A DNA stretch of 64,000 nucleotides from Rhabdophis nuchalis (Eukaryota > Chordata > Lepidosauria > Squamata > Natricidae). This document shows, piece by piece, positions 45,641 through 56,936 of this stretch. The notes below the pieces were generated by a model that made no database searches, had not been told where the DNA came from, and worked only from the letters and a program-made list of their open reading frames with translations. Location of the stretch: the NCBI GenBank assembly GCA_039707465.1, contig CM077643.1, positions 327,460,919 through 327,524,918 on the forward strand, read 5' to 3'. The stretch's first letter is position 1. Each line of letters starts with the position of its first letter. A program made the translations under genes and the position numbers.

Positions 45641-46291
45641 TGTTCTGACCTAGGCTTCTTGATACAGTAAAAACACACACGTTTAGTCCCCAAAATTCTC
45701 TTTTTATTTCAAAGGCTGTGAATTGTGTTCATTCACAGCCCATAATGAGTCCCAAATAGTTGTAATGAGTCCTACAGTAGGCTGCCAAAGTTCTTTGGGA
45801 TAAGGCTGATAAGCACATACCTTTATCTTCCTGGAAAGGCTGCCAAAGACTTAATTGGCAATTAGCTTGGCAAGACCACATGGAGCAGAGTCAGAATGGA
45901 GCTTCAGAAGGTAAACTGACCAGCATGAACCAAGTTGCTTCCGGAAAAGGCTCCTGTGTCTTTGCTCCTCCTTTATGTCCTATGGGAGGGGCCAATCACC
46001 TCCAAGCCTTACTCCTGAGTCATCCCTTCTGTCTTAACTGTTCTTGCCTTCTGTCAGCTCTGCACATCTGCGCACTGGGAACGGGGAGCCTGTTCCTCTG
46101 CCTCACTGCTATCTGACTCTGGGGGCTCCAGATGCAGCACATGACTCTCAGATGGCCCTGGCCCCTTCTCTGCCTCCAATGCAGAGCCCTTGTCCGAGCC
46201 TTCCCCAGACTCCAGGACTGGCCCATGTTCCTCCTCAGCATCCTTGCTGTCCAACTCTGCTGCCAGCTCTGCAGGTTGCTGGCAGACAACA
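45641..46291 (-). mobile_element. Probable solo LTR (651 bp)
   Basis: On the minus strand the unit starts TGTTGTCTG and ends TCAGAACA. It contains a CCAAT-type 'gtgattggcccctcc', a TATA-like 'ggacataaaggagg' about 20 bases later, and AATAAA near the 3' end (plus position about 45705). This order (U3 promoter, polyadenylation signal, CA end) fits an LTR of an endogenous retrovirus-like element. Flanking 5-mers 'actat' and 'agtat' match at four of five. No internal retroviral genes are present. Overlapping open frames up to 123 codons are likely incidental. Confidence 0.6.
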
Positions 46292-46292
46292 A

Positions 46293-46330
46293 GTATACAT
46301 GCGCACGTGTGCGCGTGCACACACACACAC
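46293..46330. repeat. 38-bp alternating purine-pyrimidine tract
   Basis: Uninterrupted alternation from 'gtatacatgcgcacgtgtgc' into a (CA)n run. Z-DNA-prone, and directly beside the LTR end. Confidence 0.9.
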
Positions 46331-46436
46331 TGAAGAAATCTTTGTGTAAATTAGTTATCATAGACCATACACTATTAATTTTAGCAATCAATTTTTACCT
46401 GGTTTTAGAACAGGCCCCAAATTTAATCATTTTTTT

Positions 46437-46542
46437 AAGTATTTGTATATGATGTCTTGTGGTTTTATTATGCCTGTTCACCGCCCTGAGTCCCGCAAGG
46501 GAGAAGGGCGGTATACACATTTAATAAATTCAATTCAATTCA
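46437..46542 (+). mobile_element. L2 LINE 3' end with (AATTC)n tail
   Basis: 'caccgccctgagtcccgcaa' and 'gggcggtatacacatttaat' are the L2 terminus, ending in a short AATTC repeat. Only the 3' UTR is present. Confidence 0.75.
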
Positions 46543-46675
46543 ATTATTAGAGCTGGAAGGGACCTTGGAGGTCTTGCAATCCAACCCCCTGCTCAAGCAG
46601 GAGACCCTCTACCATTCCAGACAAATGGCTGTCCAGTCTCTTCTTAAAGGCCTCCACTGATGGAGGACCCTTATG
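46543..46675 (-). mobile_element. CR1 3' end fragment
   Basis: Reverse complement of the CR1 3' UTR and last codons ('agctggaagggaccttggag', 'tggctgtccagtctcttctt'). It abuts the L2 tail directly, so one inserted at the other's end. Confidence 0.78.
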
Positions 46676-46730
46676 CAGATATCAGGGCAGATGTTTCAAG
46701 AAACATGTCCCCTTTCTGTACTCCTTACAG

Positions 46731-46800
46731 CTTTGCTGGCTGGAGAAGTCTGGGAGCTGAAGTCCTTCAGACTTAAAGTTGCAAAGGTTGGAGACCCTTG
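46731..46800. mobile_element. Right arm of a foldback hAT MITE
   Basis: Matches the right half of 18013-18152 ('gaagtccttcagacttaaag', 'ggttggagaccc'). The 8-bp duplication 'ccttacag' is still present on both sides (46723-46730 and 46801-46808), but the whole left arm is missing. Confidence 0.82.
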
Positions 46801-46808
46801 CCTTACAG

Positions 46809-48119
46809 GATAAGTCCCTAAATCTCCAAGTATGAAGCCAATCCTAACATCAACTTCTCTTAAAAAAAAAAAAGAGGTCAGACTTTCATTTCAAGAAAAA
46901 TGCTTGATTTAAGAATCCAGGAAGAAGATACTCCATGATGTGTGTTTGTTTATTCTTGCCAAGCGCAGAGATGTCTGCCACTTTAATATAAATGCATTGC
47001 AAAAGATCTCGCATTTCCCCTGGCTTTCAGTTCCCTTGGTAGAATTCATCCTGTCACTTAGGTTCTTGCTAGGGGTGAAATAATCATCAAAGTCCTCTGT
47101 TATTCTTCCAGTTCAGGTAAAATGAACTGACTGATTTTGCTTTGTTTCTCTTCCTAGGGGAAAATAAGCAGAACCAATCTTTATTTCTATGATTCTAAAC
47201 CTGTGGGCTATATAACCTTAACAGAGGTTGCTAGTAAAATTGATTAGATTATCATAAATTCCTATGGAATGCCATAAAAATGCCCTGAGTGTTAAGTTGT
47301 TAGGTTTTATGACCCTCACACTGAATTGGAAGTGTGTTTTCTTGCAGTCCTTGGTGCTTACAATAATGTCATTTCCATACTTCATTTGAAATTCTGTGTT
47401 TTTTTTTTGTGGCATCCCTGACATGGGACTGTAAGGCTGTTTTTTCTTGCATGAGTCTGCTAAATAATGGTCTTTACTCTTTGGCCACCTTTATTTTCTA
47501 TCATCTGTGTAGAAATACAAGAGTGGAAAATGAACTATTGTGCAGTGCCTGTGTAGGTTAAAAAATAAATCCGAACGAACATGTGAGTTTGAGGGAGTTG
47601 AAAAGCTGAACTCTCTCTCTTTCAGCTTATTGCAGTAGCCCCTAAGACTCCTTGTTCACTGTTTTCTCCAGAAAAAGGAGAGTAGAGTTGTCAAGAAATT
47701 CAACATTGCCAAAAGAAGGAGAATCTTTCACAATTTAAAATCGCAGAATCTCTCTTAACCTCAGACAAATCCTGTGTGGCTTCAGAACTAAACCAGCTGT
47801 CAAAAGAAGAAAAAGAAGAAAGTCAGTAGCAAAGGAGAAATGAAAAATCAGAGTAAATGCTTAGATTTTCGAAAGAGGTACAGTTTTTGTTCTTTTTTTT
47901 CGTGTATCATAAATATAATTCTTTAAGGACAAACGTGTTCAGTTCTTATTGTTGGAAGAGAAGACTAATCTTTTGAGCTGATTTTTTTTAAAAAAAGGCT
48001 AATTTAAAGGAATCTTGAAAATAAATTATGTAAAGATACATGGGACTGTTGTCTGTTAGTCTGTCTGCCATTAGGAAAAACTGAAAAAAGGAGGTAGATG
48101 CTGACAAAAGTAAGATCAA
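46809..48119. other. Unassigned DNA
   Basis: No recognisable element or gene. Confidence 0.4.
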
Positions 48120-49160
48120 ACTTGAAAATGGGCCATGTGTGTCAGAATGGTTGTGCAATTGGCAACTCCAAATCTCATCTAACAAATGCTCTGTCCTACA
48201 CATTGGGAACAAAAATAAAAACACCAAATACAAGCTGGGCAGATACAACCTTGTAGATGACCCTCACTCTGTCAAGGATCTAGGAGTACTCATCTCAAAT
48301 GATCTAAACCCCAGAACTCACTGTAACAGCATTGCCAAAAAGGCATTAATTAGGCGTTAACCTAATTTTGTGAAGCTTCATTGTAATTCTAACTAGGATA
48401 TACAAAACCTTTGCCAGACCGTTTTTCAAATACAGCTCGTCTGCCTGGAATCCACACTATATATTGGACATTAATACCATTGAGTGGGTCCAGAGGTATT
48501 TCACGGGAAGAGTACTCTCTGCTTGCAATAGAATCCCTTATGCCAGGGGTCTGCAAAGTTGGCTCTTTTAAGACTGGTGGACTTCAACTCCCAGAATTCC
48601 CCAGCCAGCCTGGCTGGCTGGGAAATTCTGGGAGTTGAAGTCCACCAGTCTTAAAAGAGCCAACTTTGCAGACCCCCTGCCTTATGCCACCAGGCTTGAA
48701 ATTTTGGGCTTGGATAGCCTGAAACTATATCGCCTACGGTCTGACCTAAGCATAGTATATAAAATTGTCTGCTACAATGTCCTACTTGTCAATGACTACT
48801 TCAGCTTCAACCTCAATAATACATGGGCAAACAATAGATACAAGTTCAAGGGAAACCACTCCAAACTCGATTGCGGAAAACATGATTTCAGCAAAAGAGT
48901 AGTCAACATCTCGAATGCTCTACCATACTCCATTGATATGTCCTCAAACCCTCACAGCTTCAACCTTAAACTGTCTACCATGGATCTCACCCAATTCCTA
49001 AGAGGTCCGTAAAGGGGGCATGCACCAGTGCACCATCATGCCTTCCATCTCTGTCCTACTGTTCCCATTTATTTGTACTCATTTCTCCTGTTCATGCCCA
49101 TGTTTATACTTATACCTGTTATCTTGTACATGTTTGACAAACTGAATAAAATAAACAATA
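48120..49160 (+). pseudogene. CR1-group LINE ORF2 C-terminus, decayed
   Basis: Translated blocks are 'LCNWQLQISSNKCSVLHIGN', 'VKDLGVLISNDLNPRTHCN', then after the MITE 'YATRLEILGLDSLKLYRLRS', 'DLSIVYKIV' and a C-terminus 'MDLTQFLRGP'. These are post-reverse-transcriptase motifs of CR1/Rex1-group LINEs. The subfamily differs from the CR1 tails elsewhere. A foldback MITE (48544-48679) splits the frame; removing it and one duplication joins the reading. There is at least one stop at 48358. Confidence 0.7.
48544..48679. mobile_element. Foldback hAT MITE inside a LINE
   Basis: A 136-bp near-perfect palindrome with ends 'caggggtctgcaaagttgg' and the reverse complement. Perfect 8-bp duplication 'ccttatgc' (48536-48543 and 48680-48687). 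Closely similar to 56802-56936. Confidence 0.95.
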
Positions 49161-49856
49161 TTAGACTTGGTGGAGAAAGAAAAGCAATGCAGAAAATAAA
49201 TCTCCAATGAATCCCATTGGGAGAGAATAGAGGGGGATGCCTTGGACTTCTTGCAATTGTTCCATTCTAAGCCTCTCTCCATCCAGATGGGAAGTTATGC
49301 AGCTCACCCTCTGCTTCCCAGTGCACAGATAGCCATCGAGACCACACGCATACATAACATGCGATATTACTAGCCAGAAGAAATACAGATATCACCTGTG
49401 CCCACTGCTTGGTAAACAGATTGGAAAGAATGCCAGTTGCTTTGTTCTGCCTGCTTGCCTTCCTTGTTTTACTCTTACAAAGGAGAATTCCAATCAGCAG
49501 CGCTTTTCAGGGGCAGCCAAAAAAAGAGAGTCAAGAAAGCCTCTCTCAATGAAAGCAGGTTCATGGCATTGTGGCACAAGTCCTGCCCTTTTCCTGTCTG
49601 CATTGTGACATCGGATGCACAATGGAGCAGAGGAGCAGAGCTTGCAGGGTGACCCTGTGACCCTGACTTCATTTTTTTCTGACAAAAACAGCAAGATCTT
49701 CAAGACACCACTGACTGCAACAAAACTGAATTGCTGAATGGTCAAACACTGAAAGACTTACACTTTACAAGCTTCTCTCAGACTGTCTCTCTCCATTCAC
49801 AGTGCATATAGCTCCCAAGTACAAGGATTTAGGAACTGGTCCATTTGTGGATCTTG
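49161..49856. other. Unassigned DNA
   Basis: Nothing recognised. Confidence 0.4.
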
Positions 49857-49875
49857 CCCCCCCCCCCCCCCCCCC
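49857..49875. repeat. Poly-C tract (19)
   Basis: Nineteen consecutive C. The minus strand is a G-run able to form G-quadruplex. Length may vary or be a sequencing weak point. Confidence 0.9.
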
Positions 49876-50089
49876 ATTCCACTGCATTTGCATTGTAGCC
49901 GAGCCAACAGGTAAAAAACTGAATACAGAGAGCAGATCCTTTCTGCAACAATACTAATATTAGACGCCAAAGGATTCTTGGCAGGTTATTCTAATGCACT
50001 TGGGAGACAAGCAGGATGCCTTTGTTAATTCCATCCATGACCCCAGGGTGCAGCAATTTTGTATAAACACGGAATAAAGTTGGTACTAT

Positions 50090-50413
50090 TGTTGCAGGAA
50101 ATAACGAGGCTTGGACTTCTCAGAATCTGGAAAAGTTTATTATGGCTGCCAGGTTCAGAAAGCTAGTCAAAGGCCAGCATGTAACTTCTGAACAACTTAT
50201 AATAGCAAACACGCATTCTTATACTTTGACAAAGATAACACCATCCGGCAATACAACTCATCTCTGATTGGTTAAGCTCCTTATTGTTAGGCAGATAAGC
50301 ATACAGGAAACATTATTTTCACTCTGACTTTTGTGGTTAAGCCCTATGTCTGACTTGCAAGGGGCCTACCAACTAACTCGACCTATTTACAAGCAGGTGT
50401 TTGGGGTTCGACA
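50090..50413 (-). mobile_element. Possible solo LTR (324 bp)
   Basis: On the minus strand it starts TGTCGAACC and ends CCTGCAACA. It has a CCAAT box ('aaccaatcagag'), a TATA-like 'caaagtataagaatgcg' further on, and 'cataataaac' as polyadenylation signal about 50 bases before the end. The layout fits an LTR. No target-site duplication is seen at these ends and no internal genes are present, so this remains a candidate. Confidence 0.45.
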
Positions 50414-50652
50414 TTTGAATTTCCTTTCAAGCTTCCTGTCTCAAAGATGCTTTTTGTACCTTAAAAAGCATAAAAATAAAAATGACTAAAGATCATCTAG
50501 TCTGACCCCGACTCATCTCACTCTTATGTCTAAAAATCGCTTTATGCCCTGCCTCACTATGAAGGACCTAAAGAAAACCTTGGAAACTCCCCCCCCCCTT
50601 CTCCTCCTTTCTTACAGATGAGGATCAGCAGAGCATATCCAAGGAAATGAGA

Positions 50653-51073
50653 CAGGGGTGGGCTTCAATAATTTTAGCAAGGGATTCTCTGCTCGGTGGG
50701 CGAGGCCATTATGGGCATGACCCAGTCAGCCTCCTGCACCATCATGGGGGGGGGGGGCTTTTTGTCCTCCACAAGCTCTGGAGGCTTTCTTTAAGTCTCC
50801 AGGAAGGTGAAAACAGCCTCCCCAGGTTCCGGAGGCCCTCTGAAAACCAGAAATGGGCCCATTTCCAGCCTTCCTGGACTTCCTGTAGGCTTGTTTTTTG
50901 CCCTCCCTGAGCCTCCACACGCGCCCTGCACTTACCTGCATCCAAAACAGGCCATGTGGGGACTCCTGAGAGGGGCAGGGTGGGCGGCGCCAGCCAGGAG
51001 AGGGATTTGGGGGTTCTCTGAACTACACAGAATCTTAGCTAGAGGTTCTCCTGAACTCCTGCGAATCCCCTTG
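50653..51073. mobile_element. hAT-like MITE, degraded
   Basis: The start 'caggggtgggcttcaa' is a typical family end. The right end 'gcgaatccccttg' is a poor inverted match, and no duplication was found. The GC-rich inside contains a run of G at 50745-50757. Confidence 0.5.
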
Positions 51074-51739
51074 AGCACACTCATTCTTTTTATTTTACCT
51101 TGATAAACTCTGAAATGGGGGATGGAGATGGAGGGAAGGGGGAGAAAGTCAAGCATTTAGGAGGAGACTTAGAGGGAAATAGTCTTCATTAAGAGACACC
51201 TAAGAATAAACCTGACACTAAGCAGAAGCTGGAATCTTATATATATATAAAACCTATTATTATACTTCAATAATACCTATTGAAGATAGTTTTGCAGCTC
51301 ATAATAAAGAAGCACAGCTCTATCCAAATCCCCTTGATATCATATATCCTATCTATACCCTCTCTATCCATAGCTCATTTAGGAGAACTGTAGAGTGATA
51401 CACCAGGCCTGAATTTCTCCTTTCCTTATCAGCCTTTTTGCTTCCTTCAAGGAAAAAAAACCCTTCTTTGAGGCATTTGAAGTTTGACCCTAGCCAATGT
51501 GACCCTCAAGGTTACAGGAGCTGATCTAAACCCCTCTGTTATGGTCTTTTAGACTGAAACAGCCTTAAGAGTTGGTTTCACAGAGACAAACTTCATCTAA
51601 TCTGCTGAATCCAGAATCAGGCGGATAGAAGTATACCAAGTTTGATCTAGTTTGAGTTACAGCTCAGTTTGATTTTTTGGACACGCATAAGCTGTTTAGT
51701 ACCCTATAAAGCTAATGTTTGATAGAAAGAAGATGTTGA
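51074..51739. other. Unassigned DNA
   Basis: Contains a short (TA)n run near 51238-51250. No named element. Confidence 0.4.
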
Positions 51740-53200
51740 TAACTTTATTAAAAACAACAACAACCAAGCACTGTGCACTGATGGCATTTGCACTGAAATA
51801 TTACAGCAATTAGCTACAGCTGTCACAATACTTATAAGACATGCCAGGAAATTTGGAAGACAACCTCATAATCCACTGATAGGAAAAGTTAAGTGCTCAT
51901 ATCAATACTAGAGAAAGGTGACCCAACTGCCTATGTAAATTGCCCTACAAGGCAAGCAAGATGCTACTGAAATCACTCACTGGACACTAAAATTATACAT
52001 TGAACAATAAGAGCCTGAAGTACAAGCAGGATTCAGGGAAGTATGAAAAACAAGAGGCTTCATTGCAAATACAGGATGGATCCTTGAAGACCAAATATAA
52101 AAAATATATCCACATTTGATTTATTGCCTATAGCAAGGCTTTGAATTGTTTAAATCATGAAAAACTCTGAGCCAGATGAAGAACTATGGCATACTAGAGC
52201 ATCTGATAACTCTTTATATATTAACCAAGAAGTAACAACCCCTGGAAATGGAGAAATGGATGGTTTAAAATTCTCAAAGGTGTATGAGAAGATTGCATAA
52301 ATTGACAGAGAAGCAGGACTTGTGAAGAAAACCGCTAGGTGAAAATTGCAGAATGTTTATGAACAACTTTTGCTATATTGATGATACCGTATTACTATCT
52401 AAAAGCAATGAAGCCTCTGTTGATGAAGAATTGGAATCTAATCTTAAATTGACCTATGGCTAAAAGTGAAGGCAACAAAGATTCTAACAACTGGAAACAT
52501 CAATTATTTACCACTTGATGAAGAAGAAATAGAAATTGATGATAACTTCAATTTGCTTGGATCACTAATCAATACTGAAAATAAAAGCAAGGCAAGAAAC
52601 TAAACAATGAATCATTCTTGAGAAAACAGCTACAAAGTAGTTAGACAAGATGTTTATGTGCAAAGACTGAAGTATACAAAGACTCCACTTTTTCAGACCA
52701 TTATCAATAATTGATACAAATGTGAAAGGTGAACAATGAAAAAACGAGATAGGAAGAAAATAAATACTTTTGAATTATGGTGCTCCTAATATAGGAATAT
52801 ATTCATATACGAATATGAGTTACAAATCTGAGGTGAGCAGCTACACAAATTGAACAAACAAGCAAATAAACAAGGATACTGCAGGTACCATGGATTGCCT
52901 GACAAACAAATTAATTAGTATTGGAGTAAATCAAGTCTAAATTTTCAGCATTAGAAATTGAAATGAAAGCCCATGAGTTTAGCCCTATCTTGCCAAGAGA
53001 AAAATCATTACAGAAAGAGATCATGCTTGACAAGGCTGAAGGAAATCAACAAAAAGGAGACAGACAATGCAGCAACAGTCATGAAGAATGCCTGTCTGGC
53101 AACAATTAGCTGCTTGGTTGAAGACTGAACAGAATTCAAGACAACAATCCACAGGGTTGCCATGAGTCAATACTAACTTAGTGGCAACTTATAAGAGAAG
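51740..53200 (+). pseudogene. RTE/BovB-like LINE ORF, heavily decayed
   Basis: Broken blocks follow the order of a BovB/RTE reverse transcriptase. 'YIEQ*EPEVQAGFRE' is followed by 'IANTGWILEDQI' (QAGFRKGRGTRDQIANIRWILEK in the family), 'YIDDTVLLSKS' (catalytic YADD with A changed to I), and a 3' part 'gttgccatgagtcaatacta' like the family end. Dozens of stops show great age. BovB-type LINEs are the presumed partners of Sauria SINEs, but this copy is dead. Confidence 0.65.
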
Positions 53201-54040
53201 TGATACAGTGGGCGGGTCCAACTCATGTTTGCTCAGATGTCCGTGCCATCTATGATGATGAACATAATAAAGGGCCAACTGTGTCTAACTAAACCCAAAT
53301 GTCAAACTATTATTAGGCTTCAAGTGATTTTAGTACAGAAATACTCTACCAAGAAAAGAAACCCAAAAAGAACAATTCTCTGTACTAAAATGTTGACAGT
53401 TAGGAACATAATGTTCGGTCACCATTGTCTCAATTTTCATGCTTTTTTTCTACACACTCCATGGAATCACCCAATATAAAACAATACTTGCTCTGAACGG
53501 CTTATTTCTATGGCAAACTGCTAGCAGTATGGAGAGAATCAATGCATAGTTTTGCTTTGTTGTATTTTATTCCTTTTTTTTTTTGAAAGCCATGGTTTGA
53601 GATCTTTTATTGGAGTTTGGGATAATTGTATCATATTTTGTAATGTATGCTTTCGGTCTCAGTTTTACCTTTATCCTAATTATCTTCTATTTTTGCTTCT
53701 TTCTGAAACCATACAGAATGCATTAAGTTCTGCTATCTAGTTAGTTGAAAACCATGATTTGTACAAAACAATAATAGAAGCTTGCCAATCGCTATTGTTA
53801 TTCACATTCTTGTTTGCATTAGAGATAAGTGGATGTTTGCTAGATTTTTTTTTTGCATTTGTATTAAAATTTAGAAAAGAATTGAACAAAGTGATGTCTG
53901 AAAGAGTTGGATGAAATAATTAAGCCTCCTATGGAAAACCTTCCATTCATTGTTATGTTTTACCAATTTATTTCTCTGTTCAGCTGTTTAATGTCTATGG
54001 AGAAATTAAACAGCTGAGCAGAAGAAGGTTCTTGGATGAG
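53201..54040. other. Unassigned AT-rich DNA
   Basis: No recognisable element. Confidence 0.4.
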
Positions 54041-54110
54041 AAGTGACATGTCTTCAAAGAAGAACCAGAAAGTCCAGTTGCCTCTTGAAAAAGCACCTTT
54101 GGGGTCTCAG
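54041..54110. repeat. Dispersed repeat, class unresolved
   Basis: 'agaaagtccagttgcctctt' with 'gaaaaagcacctttgggg' is the same repeat as 41385-41470, preceded here by 'cttggatgagaagtgacatg'. Confidence 0.5.
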
Positions 54111-54786
54111 CTGTTTACTTTTGGTAGGTAAATTATACTCTCCAATCCCCCCAAAACCTCTTCTTGCTTGAACTTGACTTGTCTAAGGAGAATTTTCTCT
54201 TTCACAGTTCATGTCCGTCCTACCAGGTAGACCTGACAGAAATGGTCAGGTAAGATGATTCCCCATTATTGTAAAACTATATCAGCAGAATCTTGCAATT
54301 CTGAAAGCAACATTCTCTTACCATCACCTTTACAACTCAAGAACTTAAAGATTGTCCTTTCTGGGCCTCTTACTCTACTCACTATGCAACTGTGGACTAT
54401 GCTGTCTCATTCTCTAGGCAGCATGTCTTTGCCCATCTTCTAAAGTCTGTCCCACATACCATTACAGCCGTGACTTCATCAAGTGCTTGTGGGAAGGAAC
54501 ATCCATGCCCTTATTAAAAAAAATGAAAATATGTGAGGAAGGATTTGTCAGCAAAGACAGGATAAAAATCTAGAAAAAACAAAGAATTAGGAACTGAATT
54601 TATTTGTGGGAAAAGAGCTTGGAGGCTGACTCAGATTCATATTTGAAATGAAAGGCCACTGAACTGATTATTTTTCCCCTCTTTCTTTGCAGTATTTTTT
54701 TTACCCTAACATTTGAAATATAACTTTTTAAAAACATACAATGTTCAGTAAGGCTTAAGCATGCTGCTTCAAAGTTTCAGGGAACA

Positions 54787-54868
54787 GTTTCTACTCTGAA
54801 GTACTTGGTTTCTACTCTGAAGTACTTGGTTTCTACTCTGAAGTACAGTTTCTACTCTGAAGTACTTG
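54787..54868. repeat. 21-bp minisatellite, four copies
   Basis: Unit 'gtttctactctgaagtacttg' at 54787, 54808, 54829 (19 bp, altered end) and 54848. A small local tandem duplication. Confidence 0.95.
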
Positions 54869-54986
54869 GTATCTCATTAGCAACAGAGGTTCTAGGTATT
54901 GTAGAAGATTATGAATAGGTTTTAGGGCAGTTCCTGTTTATGTGGAAGGCTGCCTATGCTTATTAAGTCCCTCTCATTATTGCACA

Positions 54987-55383
54987 CAGGTAGTAGTCCT
55001 CAACTTACAACAATTCAAATTAGTGAGCATTCAAAGTTACAACAGCACTGGAAAAAGTGACTTATGACCATTTTTCACACTTACAACCTTTGTAGCAGTC
55101 CCATGATCATGTGATCAAAATTCAAATGCATAGCAACTTGGTCATACTTATGTCCCAGGGTCATGTGATCCCCTTTTGCAACGTTATGGCATGCAAAATC
55201 AAAACTAACTCTTAACACTAACAACAATTTACTAACTTATCAACTGCAGTGATTCATTTCACAATTGTGGCAAGAAATGTTGTAAAATGGGGCAAAGCTA
55301 TATTAAATTTATGACTTAATAAATGTCTCACTTAACAACAGAAATTTTGGACTTAATTGTGATCGTAAGTAGAGGACTACCTG
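54987..55383. mobile_element. MITE (CAGGTAGTCCTC family)
   Basis: The start 'caggtagtagtcctcaactt' and the end 'gtaagtagaggactacctg' are inverted ends. The interior has the family blocks 'aaaaagtgacttatgaccat' and 'gtaaaatggggcaaagc'. Fragments of the family are at 23748-23836 and probably 58725-58957. The superfamily is not certain, because no clear target-site duplication is seen. Confidence 0.7.
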
Positions 55384-55934
55384 TATTTCCTAAAAGTAGA
55401 CTTAGAACACATTAACGTCTCCTTTGCAGGTACTTTTGGGGCTAGGAGAGAGTTGTGGTGCTTCTTCACACATATCATCCATTTCTCATTAAAAAAGATT
55501 TGTCATTTTGTCAGCTGGAGATTCTGCACAGACAGGTGTCTGTGACATTTTCTGGTCAATTATAAAGACACTACACAAAGGGATTTTGCAAACAGAGGTG
55601 GCTAATGGAACCACTCTGTGCTTCTCATATCTTGCATCGGTAGGAATCAAAAAGTTTCATTGTGTCAAACTTGAAAAGAGGACAGGAAATGCATGTTCTA
55701 ATAAATGCAGTAATTTCAACCTGCATTCAGCAATTAACATTGCAGCGTATATTACTAAAATGCAGTAGACAGTGACATCTTTGATCTACAAAACAACATC
55801 ATAAATTTAAAAAACCCCACTAAATCACAATGTGGGGAAATTTTTTCAATTATTTCAAAAATTTGGTCATTTTGATCATTCCTTGAGGCTGATTCATTAA
55901 CAGGAATTTTAATTTTGGAATTGCAAAACCGAAA
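55384..55934. other. Unassigned DNA
   Basis: Nothing recognised; an 86-codon open frame at 55508-55768 has no domain. Confidence 0.4.
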
Positions 55935-55942
55935 CTGTACAG

Positions 55943-56166
55943 CAGGGGTAGTCAGCCTTTTTATACCTACCGCCCACTTTTGTATCTCTGTTAGTAGTAA
56001 AATTTTCTAACTGCCCACCGGTTCCACAGTAATGGTGATTTATAAAGTAGGGAAGCCAATTAAATTAAAAAGGAAAGTGCTTCAGTATCAGACAAAACCC
56101 CTACTGCCTACCATGAAAGCTGGAACGCCCACTAGTGGGCGGTAGGGACCAAGTTGACTACCATTG
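55943..56166. mobile_element. hAT-type MITE (CAGGGGTAGTC family)
   Basis: Ends 'caggggtagtcagcc' and 'aagttgactaccattg' are inverted. Flanking 8-mers 'ctgtacag' and 'ctggacag' differ by one base. The interior repeats 'cgcccac' motifs in both orientations, also palindromic. Confidence 0.82.
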
Positions 56167-56314
56167 CTGGACAGTATAGTATTTGATCAGTATTACTTGT
56201 AATCTCTTTGATGTATTTGTTTCTGAGCCCTAGGATGAAACCCACAGATTTATAGGGGAATCCTAAATATATGTACTTTAAAATTCATTCGTTCATACAT
56301 CATTGAATATAGGG

Positions 56315-56774
56315 CAGTGAAGGCTAACCTTTTTCTCATCCCGTTCTGAAAGCGTGCATGCGAGTGACACCGCACACATGTGCAACACCGCACACACGTG
56401 CATGCCTGCACACATAATGCAATGCACGCATGACACTGCCTGCGTTTCCCCCCCTGCGCATGCGCATGTGACCTCCCTGTGCTCCCCCGTGCCCCCATGT
56501 ATGCACACGTGATCCCTTGGCCTCCCTGCAGCCTCCTGGGACCATAAACAGGCCATGAGGGGGGCCCACGCAACCAACCACCCCTGCAAATGCACGTGCT
56601 TCTTCTGCATGTGCCTTGCCCCTCGCATTCGCGGCAGAGTCCTGAAAACCAGCTGGCTGGTGAGAGGTGCGTGCATATGCATAGTGGAGCTGAGCTAGGG
56701 TGATGGTTCGCATGCCCACAGAGAGGGCTCTGTGTGCCACTTGTGTTACACTTGCCATAGGTTCGCCATCACAG
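56315..56774. mobile_element. hAT-type MITE (CAGTGATGGC family), 460 bp
   Basis: Ends 'cagtgaaggctaacc' and 'aggttcgccatcacag', with a perfect 8-bp duplication 'atataggg' (56307-56314 and 56775-56782). GC- and CpG-rich inside, with many CATGCG and CACACG steps. Open frames up to 177 codons on the minus strand have low-complexity translations and are likely incidental. Confidence 0.9.
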
Positions 56775-56801
56775 ATATAGGGGCTCTGGGTTCTCCTAAA
56801 A

Positions 56802-56936
56802 CAGGGGTCTGCAAAGTCGGCTCTTTTAAGACTGGTGGACTTCAACTCCCAGAATTCCCTAGCCAGCATGGCTGGCTGGGGAATTCTGGGAGTTGAAGTC
56901 CACCAGTCTTAAAAGAGCCGACTTTGCAGACCCCTG
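56802..56936. mobile_element. Foldback hAT MITE
   Basis: A 135-bp near-perfect palindrome with a perfect 8-bp duplication 'tcctaaaa' (56794-56801 and 56937-56944). Only 27 bases from the previous MITE and very like 48544-48679. Confidence 0.95.

Noticed and set aside
46020..46391. Frames of 90-123 codons in the LTR-like block
   Set aside because: They overlap on both strands in a GC-rich LTR candidate; none shows a known domain.
54987..55383. Assigning this MITE to the hAT group
   Set aside because: No 8-bp duplication at its ends; its superfamily is left open.
56336..56869. 177-codon minus-strand frame
   Set aside because: It spans two MITEs and their junction; the translation is low-complexity Cys/His/Ala-rich from CATGCG repeats.
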